Shown here piece by piece: positions 17,476 through 25,783 of a stretch of 41,545 nucleotides of DNA. The notes beneath the pieces are model-generated. The model ran no database searches, was not told where the DNA came from, and saw only the letters and a program-made list of their open reading frames with translations. The stretch spans positions 1-41,545 of the forward strand of contig CAJUJR010000015.1 of the NCBI GenBank assembly GCA_910586605.1, read 5' to 3'. Made by a program: the position numbers and the translations under genes. Each line of letters opens with the position of its first letter. Within the stretch, counting starts at the first letter, position 1. This DNA is from an uncultured Lachnospiraceae bacterium. GTDB lineage: Bacteria > Bacillota > Clostridia > Lachnospirales > Lachnospiraceae.

Positions 17476-17510
17476 AAATGCTAACATTTTCGCTTGAGGC
17501 TTGGTGCAAA
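17433..17510 (+). promoter_or_regulatory. Two tandem hairpins overlapping leader peptide and glycosyltransferase ribosome site
   Basis: Hairpin 1 pairs 17433-17441 with 17456-17464 (GCAAACACA / TGTGTTTGC, 9 bp). Hairpin 2 pairs 17465-17480 with 17485-17500 (16 bp, one mismatch and one wobble, four-base loop). The right arm of hairpin 2 contains the GAGG that is the only Shine-Dalgarno candidate for the ATG at 17513. Bases 17460-17464 can also pair with 17506-17510, so alternative folds exist. Confidence 0.5.
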
Positions 17511-17512
17511 TT

Positions 17513-18529
17513 ATGAAACTACTTACTATAACAATACCATGTTATAATTCCCAGGAATATATGCATCATGCTATTGAAAGTGCATTAACCGGCGGAAAGC
17601 ATGTTGAGATTTTAATTGTAGATGATGGTTCTTCTGATCGTACTTTATCTATTGCCAAAGAATACCAGAAGAAATATCCAGACATTATCCGTACAATCCA
17701 CAAAGAAAATGGAGGGCATGGCTCTGCTGTAAATACTGGGATTGCAAATGCCACAGGGCTTTATTTTAAAGTTCTGGACAGCGACGACTGGTTTGATGAA
17801 GCCAGCCTAAAAAAAGTTTTGCGTTTTATTAAATATATAGCATCAGAATCTATTCCTCTTGATATGATTATCAGCAATTATGTTTATGAAAAGCCAAGCA
17901 TCCGCAAACGGAAAGTTGTCAATTACAAAAGCGCCATGCCATGCAACCGCTTTTTTACATGGGATGATGTAAAACATTTTAAAATGACACAAAATCTTTT
18001 AATGCATTCTATAATGTACCGGACACAATTATTAAAAGATTGTAAACTTGTTCTTCCTGAACATACTTTTTATGTAGATAATATTTTTGCATTTGTCCCA
18101 CTTCCTTATGTAAAAAAATTATATTATTTAAATGTAGATTTATATAGGTATTATATCGGAAGGGATGATCAATCGGTTAATGAAGCAGTAATGACGCGCC
18201 GCATAGACCAGCAGATTAAAATAACAAAAATACTGATGAACTCCCATAACCTTATGGAAATCCCCTCTAAAAAACTACAGAGTTATATGCTTCAATATCT
18301 ATCAATGATGATGATTGTCAGCTCTGCATTGCTCGTAAATGAAGGTTCGCCAGAAAACCTGAAAAAAAGGGAAGAACTTTGGAACTATTTAAAAAACAGC
18401 AACAAACAAGTTTACTATTTAATTATTCAGAGAAAACTTGGATTCCTGCTAAGGCTTAAAACATCTTTTGGGAAAAAAATAATTATACAGGGATACCACT
18501 TTTTTAATTTACTGTATGGATTTAACTAA
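17513..18529 (+). CDS. Glycosyltransferase family 2
   Basis: The ~338-residue protein opens with the GT-A nucleotide-binding core: LTITIPCYNSQEYM, EILIVDDGSSD, ENGGHGSAVNTGI and the metal-binding DSDD of LDSDDWFD. Family 2 enzymes move a sugar from a nucleotide-sugar to an acceptor, usually for cell-surface polysaccharide. The real substrate cannot be told. There is no transmembrane helix, so it should act in the cytoplasm. The ATG at 17513 fits the family N-terminus. A TTG at 17501 would add four residues. The upstream hairpins suggest control of translation. Confidence 0.88.
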   Translation: MKLLTITIPCYNSQEYMHHAIESALTGGKHVEILIVDDGSSDRTLSIAKEYQKKYPDIIRTIHKENGGHGSAVNTGIANATGLYFKVLDSDDWFDEASLKKVLRFIKYIASESIPLDMIISNYVYEKPSIRKRKVVNYKSAMPCNRFFTWDDVKHFKMTQNLLMHSIMYRTQLLKDCKLVLPEHTFYVDNIFAFVPLPYVKKLYYLNVDLYRYYIGRDDQSVNEAVMTRRIDQQIKITKILMNSHNLMEIPSKKLQSYMLQYLSMMMIVSSALLVNEGSPENLKKREELWNYLKNSNKQVYYLIIQRKLGFLLRLKTSFGKKIIIQGYHFFNLLYGFN

Positions 18530-18562
18530 TATACTTCCTAATTGATAAACATTAAGAAGCTA

Positions 18563-18638
18563 CTTTGTGCCTTTGTGCTGCCTGGTACAAAGCGTTCGTT
18601 ATTCGCCAAAGATTATACTGTTTTTGTGTAATCTTTGG
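18563..18638. repeat. Two adjacent inverted repeats upstream of the alarmone synthetase
   Basis: The first pairs 18563-18571 with 18584-18592 (CTTTGTGCC / GGTACAAAG, one wobble). The second pairs 18606-18615 with 18629-18638 (CCAAAGATTA / TAATCTTTGG). No T-run follows on the plus strand, so this is not a clear terminator for the glycosyltransferase. It may be a regulatory leader of the next gene or another repeat relic. Confidence 0.45.
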
Positions 18639-18690
18639 TTATAACTAATAATTTTAATGTAAAGAAAGCAGCACAGAAATGAGGACTACT

Positions 18691-19452
18691 ATGGGGGAAT
18701 TACTTTACCATAATGAGGAGGAAGAATGGAACCGTGCGCTTCTGTTATATGATGCTGTATTAAAAGAAGTATGTACCAAACTTGAAATACTTAACAACGA
18801 ATTTAAGCTGGCCCACCAATATAACCCAATTGAGCATATAACTTCCCGTATCAAATCAGCAGACAGTATTGCGCGCAAAATCCGTTTAAAGAAAAAAGAA
18901 CTTACTGTAGAAAATATTGTCAGGTATATTAATGATGTTGCTGGCGTCCGGATTATCTGTTCCTTTACATCTGATATCTACCGGATAGCAAAAGCCATTG
19001 CACAGCAAAATGATATAACTGTCCTACAGGTAAAAGATTATATTGCAAACCCCAAACCAAATGGCTATACCAGTTACCATATGATTATCTCTATTCCAAT
19101 ATTTTTATCAAATGATGTGATTGATACAAAAGCAGAAATCCAAATCCGTACAATCGCTATGGATTTTTGGGCAAGCCTGGAACATAAAATCTATTATAAA
19201 TTTGAAGGGAAAGCGCCAGATGGAATACGGGAAGAACTCAGGGAATGTGCTAAAATCATTTCCTATTTGGACCAAAAGATGCTTTCCATCAATGAATATG
19301 TAAAACATTACCATGATGATTATAATGAAAATTCAGTTATGCCATCAGATATCCATCAGCTGGAATATAGCAAAACAAAAAATAATAGAAATACAACTGG
19401 CAATATTCCTGACAAAATCAAATCATTATTTGGCAAAATAATGACAGAATAA
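18691..19452 (+). CDS. Small alarmone synthetase, (p)ppGpp synthase of the RelQ/YjbM type
   Basis: The 253-residue protein contains only the synthetase domain of the RelA/SpoT family. Signatures are RIKSADSIARK (53-63), DVAGVRII (82-89), the substrate-loop PKPNGYTSYH (121-130) and EIQIRTIAMDFWASLEHK (149-166). It lacks the HD hydrolase and the TGS and ACT domains, so it should make pppGpp or ppGpp and not degrade it. The length and central motifs match RelQ. The last ~55 residues, rich in Asn and Lys, are of no known kind. GAGGA precedes the ATG at 18691 by about six bases. An in-frame ATG at 18679 has no ribosome site. Confidence 0.9.
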   Translation: MGELLYHNEEEEWNRALLLYDAVLKEVCTKLEILNNEFKLAHQYNPIEHITSRIKSADSIARKIRLKKKELTVENIVRYINDVAGVRIICSFTSDIYRIAKAIAQQNDITVLQVKDYIANPKPNGYTSYHMIISIPIFLSNDVIDTKAEIQIRTIAMDFWASLEHKIYYKFEGKAPDGIREELRECAKIISYLDQKMLSINEYVKHYHDDYNENSVMPSDIHQLEYSKTKNNRNTTGNIPDKIKSLFGKIMTE

Positions 19453-19522
19453 TAAATGATTAATTTAAGCAACAACTTGTATCATTATTGCCTATGGCAA
19501 ATTCAAATAATTCTCTTGCGTA

Positions 19523-20461
19523 TTATCTTATATATACATAGACAATAAATGCAATATAGGCAGTAGCCATGCTGCTTGCAGCAAGGCGGCTGTCTATTTT
19601 TTGTATAAAACATAGCCCAACAGAAATTATCCCAAATAAAATCAAGTCATAAACCATATAAGAACTAACGTATAATTGCAAAATACAAGATGCTATTCCT
19701 AAAAATAATGTTGTAGCTATTATTGTTCCTTCCACAGCTTTTTCCATATAATTGCTTTTCTGGCTCTTCATAATTGAAAACAATATGGATGAAAAATTTA
19801 TACACCATGCCACAATTGTAAATCCTGTTATATATTGTGTAATACCAAAAATTTCCCCTAACTTTGGGACAGACTGTGCTATTAAATACGCTCCTTCTAA
19901 AATAACTGCCTCCTGGCAAATACCAAAAAGAAACATGTTCCTTACATCCCCTCTTTTTTCCCTATGAACATAGATTTTGAAATAAGAAAAAAAAGAGCCT
20001 TTTGGCATAAAAGATGTTATGTTATTTCGAATACGGAAATAGAGATACAAAATAAAGAACAAAATCAATAATACGCCATCAACTCGGTTCAGCATATTGT
20101 TTGAAGTATTTCCTGTTAAAAGATAATCTGCTGACAAAAATAAAATCAAGATAATACAAAATGCAAGATATTGTCCTCTCCCATCCGTTTTTCCCCGTAA
20201 ACTAGAAAAAACCTGGCTTACCCCTCCAATTACTAGTAGTTGAAACAAACAGCTTCCAAGTAAAGCGCCAAACAATATATCTGTATTTTTATCATATAAG
20301 AAAAAAGCAAATATATTGGCCAATGTCATATAATAGATAATATAAGTGTTATATTTTCCATTTCTAAATCCATTTGTTACTTTTTGGAATAGCACCGATA
20401 TAAGTATCGGTCCTATCCCAATCAGCAAAATCCCTAAAACAAATAAAATCATTTTCTGCAT
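19523..20461 (-). CDS. Degenerate CaCA (Na+/Ca2+ exchanger)-like membrane protein
   Basis: The 312-residue, roughly ten-helix protein carries traces of both alpha repeats of the CaCA exchangers: FGALLGSCLFQLLVIGG (64-80) for alpha-1 and GAYLIAQSVPKLGEIFGITQYITGFTIVA (190-218) for alpha-2, plus the linker pattern NRVDGVLLILFFILYLYF (125-142). The ion-binding GTSLPEL-type segment after alpha-2 reads WCINFSSILFS, without the glutamate, and GSN of alpha-1 is GSC. It therefore probably does not exchange Ca2+ in the usual way. Its ATG overlaps the stop of the DUF4446 gene by one base (TAATG), so translation is coupled to the parA-parB run. Confidence 0.6.
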   Translation of the reverse strand: MQKMILFVLGILLIGIGPILISVLFQKVTNGFRNGKYNTYIIYYMTLANIFAFFLYDKNTDILFGALLGSCLFQLLVIGGVSQVFSSLRGKTDGRGQYLAFCIILILFLSADYLLTGNTSNNMLNRVDGVLLILFFILYLYFRIRNNITSFMPKGSFFSYFKIYVHREKRGDVRNMFLFGICQEAVILEGAYLIAQSVPKLGEIFGITQYITGFTIVAWCINFSSILFSIMKSQKSNYMEKAVEGTIIATTLFLGIASCILQLYVSSYMVYDLILFGIISVGLCFIQKIDSRLAASSMATAYIAFIVYVYIR

Positions 20462-20988
20462 TATTGATTACTTTCTGCAAGCATTGTTAAGCTGCTATTT
20501 GCTTTTGCCTCTTCTAATGCCTGTCTCTCCTCCTCTGATAAAACAATAAATACTTCTCCATTGACTACTTCTTTTGCATAAGTATAACAACCTTCTTTAC
20601 TATGCATAGAATTTAAAATAAACCCATTATTATCTGCTGTTAAAAGTACTAAAACAAAGCTTAACTTTCCACCAATCTCACGAAATGCATCATACTTTAC
20701 TAATCCTATTTTCTGATAAGCTGTTATAAGCTGATTATTGATAGCTTTAATATTCCCGTATATTTCATTTACATTCCCTTCTAGGGTATCAATCGCAGCA
20801 AATTTATCTAAAATAGCTTTTTCCAGGTTCTTCCCATCCTCTCCATCCATAAACATATTATATTTCTTTCTTAGGCCTGAATTTTTTACCATCGTTACAA
20901 TTAACAGAATTAACATTATAAGCATAATTCCTGCCATACCAAGAATTACATATCCAATATCAATACCAAAATCATCAAATAGCCACAT
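20461..20988 (-). CDS. DUF4446 family membrane-anchored protein
   Basis: This 175-residue protein has one transmembrane helix (about 12-33), a charged coiled-coil-like stretch (LEKAILDKFAAIDTLEGNVNEIYGNI, 55-80) and the compact C-terminal part with GLVKYDAFREIGGKLSFVLVLLTADNNGFIL that marks DUF4446. The function is unknown. Genes of this family are commonly found next to parB in Firmicutes, as here, 30 bases downstream of parB. The stop overlaps the start of the exchanger-like gene. Confidence 0.85.
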   Translation of the reverse strand: MWLFDDFGIDIGYVILGMAGIMLIMLILLIVTMVKNSGLRKKYNMFMDGEDGKNLEKAILDKFAAIDTLEGNVNEIYGNIKAINNQLITAYQKIGLVKYDAFREIGGKLSFVLVLLTADNNGFILNSMHSKEGCYTYAKEVVNGEVFIVLSEEERQALEEAKANSSLTMLAESNQ

Positions 20989-21018
20989 CTCTTTTTCCTC
21001 CCAAATCTTGTCATAATA

Positions 21019-21921
21019 CTATTGTAAATGAGACATCATATCTATAATTCTTTCAAATTCTTCTGAAGAATAATACTCTATTTCTATCTTTCCCTTCTTT
21101 CCATCTTTATTACGGTTAATATTTACTTTTGTGCCCATTATAGTTTTTAATTTTTCTGCATATTCGGCATAAACAACTTGCAATTGTTCTTCTGCTGGAA
21201 TCTTCTTTTCTTCCTGCTTTTTATCATCTTTTGATAGATTTTTTACTAATTTCTCTGTTTCTCTTACGCTAAGCTTTTCATCAAATACTTTAATCGCTGT
21301 ATTATACTGCAATTCTAAATCTTCAATTGCAAGAAGTGCCCTCGCGTGCCCACTTTTTATTTTATCTTCAATTACCATTTGCCGAACCTTTTCATCTAAC
21401 TTAAGCAAGCGGAGTGCATTCGTTATTGCTACCCTGCTTTTAGATACTTTCTCCGCAATTTCATCTTGTTTTAAATGATATTCTTCTATCAACTTTTGAA
21501 ACGCTTCTGCTTCTTCAATTGGATTCAAATCTTCTCTCTGAATATTCTCAATCAGGGCAATTTCCATTATTTCCTGGTTCGTATAATCTTTTACTATAAC
21601 TGGTATTTCTTTTAACCCTGCAATCTTTGCTGCTCTCCATCTTCTTTCACCAGCAATAATCCGATAAAATCCTTTTTCACCTTGTTGAACAATCAAGGGT
21701 TCTATCATACCATGCTGTTTAATAGAATCTGCCAATTCTTGTAAAGAATCTTCATTAAAATTTTTTCTCGGTTGTGAATTATTTGGTTCAATCTTATTAA
21801 TATCAATTTTATCAACTTCTTTAACCACAGTTTTTACTTCTGTTTTTGTATTGCTATCTGATTCCTTTCTTTTTGGTATTAATGTATCAATTCCCGCACC
21901 AAGTCCTCTTTTCCCTGCCAT
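21019..21921 (-). CDS. parB: Chromosome-partitioning protein ParB (Spo0J)
   Basis: ParB is a CTP-dependent DNA clamp that loads at parS sites and spreads, recruiting condensin and stimulating ParA. The 300-residue protein starts MAGKRGLGAGIDTLIP, the usual ParA-contacting N-terminus. It has the CTP/arginine-patch motif GERRWRAA (91-98), ENIQREDLNPIEEA, the helix-turn-helix LKQDEIAEKVSKSRVAITNALRLLKL and a C-terminal dimer domain. It follows parA by three bases. The two perfect parS sites just upstream of parA are its expected targets. Confidence 0.97.
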   Translation of the reverse strand: MAGKRGLGAGIDTLIPKRKESDSNTKTEVKTVVKEVDKIDINKIEPNNSQPRKNFNEDSLQELADSIKQHGMIEPLIVQQGEKGFYRIIAGERRWRAAKIAGLKEIPVIVKDYTNQEIMEIALIENIQREDLNPIEEAEAFQKLIEEYHLKQDEIAEKVSKSRVAITNALRLLKLDEKVRQMVIEDKIKSGHARALLAIEDLELQYNTAIKVFDEKLSVRETEKLVKNLSKDDKKQEEKKIPAEEQLQVVYAEYAEKLKTIMGTKVNINRNKDGKKGKIEIEYYSSEEFERIIDMMSHLQ

Positions 21922-21924
21922 CTG

Positions 21925-22689
21925 TTATCTTCCCCTTTCTATTACTTCATCTGCCAAACTACGGTATCCTTCTGCACCTGCCGACTTGCTATCATAAAGA
22001 TTAATTGGCTGTCCATAACTAGGTGCTTCTGCTAAACGTATATTTCTAGGAATAATTGTTTTATATATATTTTGCTGAAGGTTTTCTTTCACATTTTCTA
22101 CAACCTGCAATGAAAGACAGGTTCTTGCATCATACATTGTAAATACTACCCCTTCAATTTCCAGTTTATCATTTAACCTTTCCTTAACCAGTTCTATTGT
22201 ATAAAGTAATTCACTCAATCCCTCTAATGCATAATATTCACATTGAATAGGAACAAGGATTGTATCTGCTGTTGTCATTGCATTAACTGTTAAAGTATTT
22301 AATGATGGGGGACAATCAATTACAATAAAATCATAATTATCCTTGATTTTATCTACCTCCCGTTTTAATATATATTCCCTACTATCTGTACCTATCAATT
22401 CAATTTCAGCTCCTGCAAGCCCTCTTTCTGATGGAATAACTGTCAATCCTTCACAGACAGAAGTTTCCATAGCTTCCCATATAGTAGCCTGCCCTAATAA
22501 AATTTCATAACTAGTATGTTTCACTTTTTCTTTGTCAATACCAAGACCACTTGTAGCATTGCCCTGTGGATCCATGTCAATAACTAAAACTTTCTTCCCC
22601 TTTTCTGCAAGAGAAGCTGATAAATTAATTGCGGTGGTTGTCTTCCCAACTCCACCTTTTTGATTAGAAATTGCTATCACTCTACCCAT
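21925..22689 (-). CDS. parA: Chromosome-partitioning ATPase ParA (Soj)
   Basis: This is a 254-residue deviant Walker-A ATPase with KGGVGKTT (11-18), DMDPQGNATSGLG and DCPPSLNTLT, the Soj pattern. It binds DNA as an ATP dimer, and in Bacillus Soj also regulates DnaA. The frame is open to 22698, but GAAAGG overlaps that ATG, while it lies eight bases before the ATG at 22689 (MGRVIAIS), which fits family starts. Upstream lie a parS site at 22707-22722 and an extended -10 promoter at 22927-22932. Confidence 0.97.
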   Translation of the reverse strand: MGRVIAISNQKGGVGKTTTAINLSASLAEKGKKVLVIDMDPQGNATSGLGIDKEKVKHTSYEILLGQATIWEAMETSVCEGLTVIPSERGLAGAEIELIGTDSREYILKREVDKIKDNYDFIVIDCPPSLNTLTVNAMTTADTILVPIQCEYYALEGLSELLYTIELVKERLNDKLEIEGVVFTMYDARTCLSLQVVENVKENLQQNIYKTIIPRNIRLAEAPSYGQPINLYDSKSAGAEGYRSLADEVIERGR

Positions 22690-22706
22690 TCTGTTCATCC
22701 TTTCAA

Positions 22707-22722
22707 TGTTTCACGTGAAACA
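22707..22722. promoter_or_regulatory. parS site 1
   Basis: TGTTTCACGTGAAACA is a perfect match to the 16-bp Bacillus-type parS consensus. The palindrome extends two bases further on each side (22705-22724). It lies 17 bp upstream of the parA start codon and overlaps the region just before its ribosome site, so ParB bound here might also affect parA-parB expression. Confidence 0.97.
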
Positions 22723-22926
22723 TTAATATGTATACCAATGTTCCCTCTTCACTACATAATTTTAAAAAGTCAGAATCATGATTCCTATAAATCCTATCCT
22801 TATTCATTATTTAATGCAAATCTGTTCATTTCATTATAAACAACTGGGAATTTAATCCTCTTGCTATTGCCAACCGTAATCTTAAGTTTGGCTCACTTTG
22901 AATCAAGAATAAGAAATGTTGACTAT

Positions 22927-22935
22927 ATTATACCA
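22927..22935 (-). promoter_or_regulatory. Candidate extended -10 promoter for parA-parB
   Basis: Read on the minus strand the sequence is TGG-TATAAT, an extended -10 box, about 240 bases upstream of parA. A good -35 is not evident. It lies about 20 bp downstream of parS site 2 on that strand, close enough for ParB to influence it. Confidence 0.4.
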
Positions 22936-22957
22936 TGAAATTATCCATATGATAATA

Positions 22958-22973
22958 TGTTTCACGTGAAACA
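22958..22973. promoter_or_regulatory. parS site 2
   Basis: A second perfect TGTTTCACGTGAAACA. The palindrome extends three bases further on each side (22955-22976). It lies about 250 bp from site 1 and about 30 bases past the rsmG stop. Together they make an origin-proximal ParB loading zone about 8 kb from oriC. Confidence 0.97.
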
Positions 22974-23004
22974 TATCTTAAATTATTTCATTAGGTTCTG
23001 TCCA

Positions 23005-23739
23005 CTACAAAGGATTCCGTTTAGGTTTTCCTGCTTGCCGAGGATATTTTTTTTCAAGTTTCTTTTCCTTAGAAAATATTGCCAATACACGATATAAATC
23101 ACTATCTGGTATAGTATATTCATATTGTCTTTCCAAAGCACAATGTAAAATAGATAATGCACTTTTAGACTGTCCTAATTCTTCCTTTAGTAGTTCACTT
23201 TTATATGAAACAAATTTTCCTCCTACTTTTACAAATGGAGTACAAAGTTCTAATAATACTGGTAGTGAAGCCACTGCACGAGAAACGCACATATCAAATT
23301 TTTCCCTATAGTTACTATTCTGCCCCAAATCCTCTGCTCTTCCGTGAACTACTGTTACATTTTTTATATTTGCTTTTTCCAATACTGTTTCTATAAAATT
23401 CAATCTTTTTTTTAGCGAATCCATTAATACAAATTCTATATTAGGATATAATATTGCCAATGGAATACCTGGAAAACCTGCTCCTGTTCCCACATCTGCA
23501 ATTCTTTTTATTGGACAACATTGCTTTTCTATTTCTTTACTTAATGAAAAACACTTTTCTATCATTATGCTATCCACAAAATGTTTCAATACCACCTCCT
23601 GCATTTCCGTTATTGCCGTTAAATTAAATGACTTATTTGTTTCTAACAATAATTCATAAAATGTTCCAAACTTTTCTAACTTTTCTTCTTCTAATTCAAT
23701 ACCTGCTTTTGCAGCGCTCTCTTTTAGATATTTTTTCAT
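23005..23739 (-). CDS. rsmG: 16S rRNA (guanine527-N7)-methyltransferase
   Basis: RsmG methylates G527 of 16S rRNA using SAM. The 244-residue protein has the SAM motif ADVGTGAGFPGIPLAI (81-96), the acidic loop VLMDSLKKRLNFI, the HGRAED segment and the conserved SRAVASL, all diagnostic. In many bacteria loss of this enzyme gives low-level streptomycin resistance. It lies downstream of mnmG (147-base gap) in the usual mnmE-mnmG-rsmG order. The ATG has a GAGGG site four bases upstream. Confidence 0.96.
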   Translation of the reverse strand: MKKYLKESAAKAGIELEEEKLEKFGTFYELLLETNKSFNLTAITEMQEVVLKHFVDSIMIEKCFSLSKEIEKQCCPIKRIADVGTGAGFPGIPLAILYPNIEFVLMDSLKKRLNFIETVLEKANIKNVTVVHGRAEDLGQNSNYREKFDMCVSRAVASLPVLLELCTPFVKVGGKFVSYKSELLKEELGQSKSALSILHCALERQYEYTIPDSDLYRVLAIFSKEKKLEKKYPRQAGKPKRNPL

Positions 23740-23886
23740 AATCCCTCATTTCTGAACTATACGCTTACGAAATAATCTTATTTATAGTAATCGCAGTCAT
23801 CTGTTATTTCATATATAATCCAAAATGTTCTAACATTACTTTAAAATCTATCTTTTCATATATCTCCTCTTATATCATACCAAACA

Positions 23887-25767
23887 TCATTTACTATCCT
23901 TTTTCTCTAAATAAATCAATAATACGGAAATATCTGCTGGAGATACTCCTGAAATTCTAGAAGCCTGTCCTACTGAAGAAGGACGGTACTCTATTAGTTT
24001 CTGCAGCGCCTCTTTCCGCAAACTATATACATCATTATAATCTATTGATTCTGGGATTTTTTTATTTTCCAATTTTTTAAATTGTATTACCTGCCGTTCC
24101 TGACGTTTTATATATCCCTCATACTTCAGATTAATATTTACCTGTTCACAAACTGCTTCTGGTAATTCTTTTCTTTCTGTATCTATTTCTTCCAGTTTAT
24201 CATAAGATAATTCTGGCCTCTTTAGTAATTCTGCTAATGTTGTCCCAGACTGTAATAATGTACTCCCATTCTCTTCTAATAATTTTTGGACCGCCTGTGT
24301 TGCGCCAATTGTTGTCTTATTTAAACGCTCTATCTCACCATATATCATTTTCTTCTTTTCACGTAAAGCTTCATACCGTTCCTTAGAAATTAAACCAACC
24401 TCATATCCGATTTCTGTCAGTCGTAAATCCGCATTATCCTGCCGGAGAAGCAAACGGTACTCTGCCCTAGAAGTCATCATACGATATGGCTCATTTGTAC
24501 CTTTTGTTATTAAATCATCAATCAAAACACCTATATATGCCTGTGAACGGTCTAAGATTACTGGTTCTTTTCCTGATAACTTTCTAGCCGCATTAATTCC
24601 TGCTATAATTCCCTGTGCCGCCGCCTCTTCATATCCAGAACTTCCATTCGCCTGGCCCGCACAAAAAAATCCTTCAATATCTTTAAATTCTAAAGATGCT
24701 TTTAACTGAACCGGATTGATACAATCATATTCAATTGCATATGCATTTCTGACGATCGATGCATTTTCCAGCCCAGGAACAGTATGGTACATGGCATACT
24801 GGACATCTTCCGGCAGGGAACTGGACATGCCTCCAATATACATCTCATTTGTATCATTTCCTTCTGGCTCCAAAAACACCTGATGACGATCCTTATCCGC
24901 AAACCGGACCACCTTATCTTCAATAGAAGGACAGTATCTCGGACCAGTCCCTTTAATATTCCCAGAATACAATGGAGAACGGTCAATATTTTCCATAATA
25001 ATTTTATGGGTCTTTTCATTAGTATATGTCAACCAACAAGAAACCTGTTCTCTTTGAAGTTCTTCCTCTGTATTTGTAAAAGAAAAAGGAACGATCCTTT
25101 CATCTCCCTTCTGCTCCTGCATTTTACTAAAATCTATAGTCCTTTTATCAACACGGGCAGGAGTCCCTGTTTTAAAACGGCGCACGTCAATCCCTAATCC
25201 AATCAAACAGTTTGTTAAATGGTTTGCTGCTGCTAAACCATTTGGCCCAGTATAATTACTAACATCTCCATAAATGCACCGCGCCTGCAAATAAGTTCCT
25301 GTACACATAATAACTGCCTTACATGGATAAATTGCATCAGAAACAGTCCTTACTCCTGTTACCTTACTATTTTTAACTAGAATTTCTGCAACCTCTCCCT
25401 GCTTTAAAACGAGATTATCTGTATTTTCCAAAACCTGGCGCATTGTATTACTATAATCCTTTTTATCAGCTTGCGCACGCAATGAATGTACAGCAGGTCC
25501 CTTTGACATATTCAACATTTTAGACTGGATAAATGTTTTATCTATATTTTTTCCCATCTCCCCACCTAGGGCATCAACCTCTTTTACCAAATGCCCTTTT
25601 GAACTTCCACCTATATTAGGATTACATGGCATCATTGCAATACTGTCAATACTCACAGTAAATATAAGAGTCCTAAAACCAAGACGCGCAGCAGCTAAAG
25701 CAGCTTCACATCCGGCATGGCCCGCTCCAATTACCACAATATCATACTCTTCATATGTGTAAGACAT
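23887..25767 (-). CDS. mnmG: tRNA uridine-5-carboxymethylaminomethyl modification enzyme MnmG
   Basis: MnmG is the FAD-binding partner of MnmE. Together they install the cmnm5 group on U34 of several tRNAs. The product has the dinucleotide-binding GAGHAG near its start (14-19), the MMPCNPNIGGSSKGHLVKEVDALGGEMG block, FKTGTPARVD, and the C-terminal RISGVSPADISVLLIYL. Length is ~626 residues, as usual. The frame is open to 25806, but GGAGGAG nine bases before the ATG at 25767 (MSYTYEEYD) decides the start. An ATG at 25776 lies too close to it. The gene begins 17 bases after mnmE ends. Confidence 0.96.
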   Translation of the reverse strand: MSYTYEEYDIVVIGAGHAGCEAALAAARLGFRTLIFTVSIDSIAMMPCNPNIGGSSKGHLVKEVDALGGEMGKNIDKTFIQSKMLNMSKGPAVHSLRAQADKKDYSNTMRQVLENTDNLVLKQGEVAEILVKNSKVTGVRTVSDAIYPCKAVIMCTGTYLQARCIYGDVSNYTGPNGLAAANHLTNCLIGLGIDVRRFKTGTPARVDKRTIDFSKMQEQKGDERIVPFSFTNTEEELQREQVSCWLTYTNEKTHKIIMENIDRSPLYSGNIKGTGPRYCPSIEDKVVRFADKDRHQVFLEPEGNDTNEMYIGGMSSSLPEDVQYAMYHTVPGLENASIVRNAYAIEYDCINPVQLKASLEFKDIEGFFCAGQANGSSGYEEAAAQGIIAGINAARKLSGKEPVILDRSQAYIGVLIDDLITKGTNEPYRMMTSRAEYRLLLRQDNADLRLTEIGYEVGLISKERYEALREKKKMIYGEIERLNKTTIGATQAVQKLLEENGSTLLQSGTTLAELLKRPELSYDKLEEIDTERKELPEAVCEQVNINLKYEGYIKRQERQVIQFKKLENKKIPESIDYNDVYSLRKEALQKLIEYRPSSVGQASRISGVSPADISVLLIYLEKKDSK

Positions 25768-25783
25768 AGTTCCCATCTCCTCC

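Larger units (their letters stand above)
22690..23004. other. rsmG-parA intergenic region with two parS sites and a repeat relic
   Basis: Besides two parS sites and a candidate parA promoter, the gap contains AAACAACTGGGAAT (22838-22851), shared exactly with 30478-30491. It also contains GCCAACCGTA-ATCTTAAG (22868-22885), which matches the window-end repeat GCCAATCGTA-GCCGGACTTAAG apart from a four-base length difference. No gene is seen. In Bacillus a noc gene sits between rsmG and parA; here it is absent. Confidence 0.6.

Noticed and set aside
24784..25197. 137-codon plus-strand open frame opposite mnmG
   Set aside because: It is antisense to strongly conserved coding sequence and has no ribosome site.
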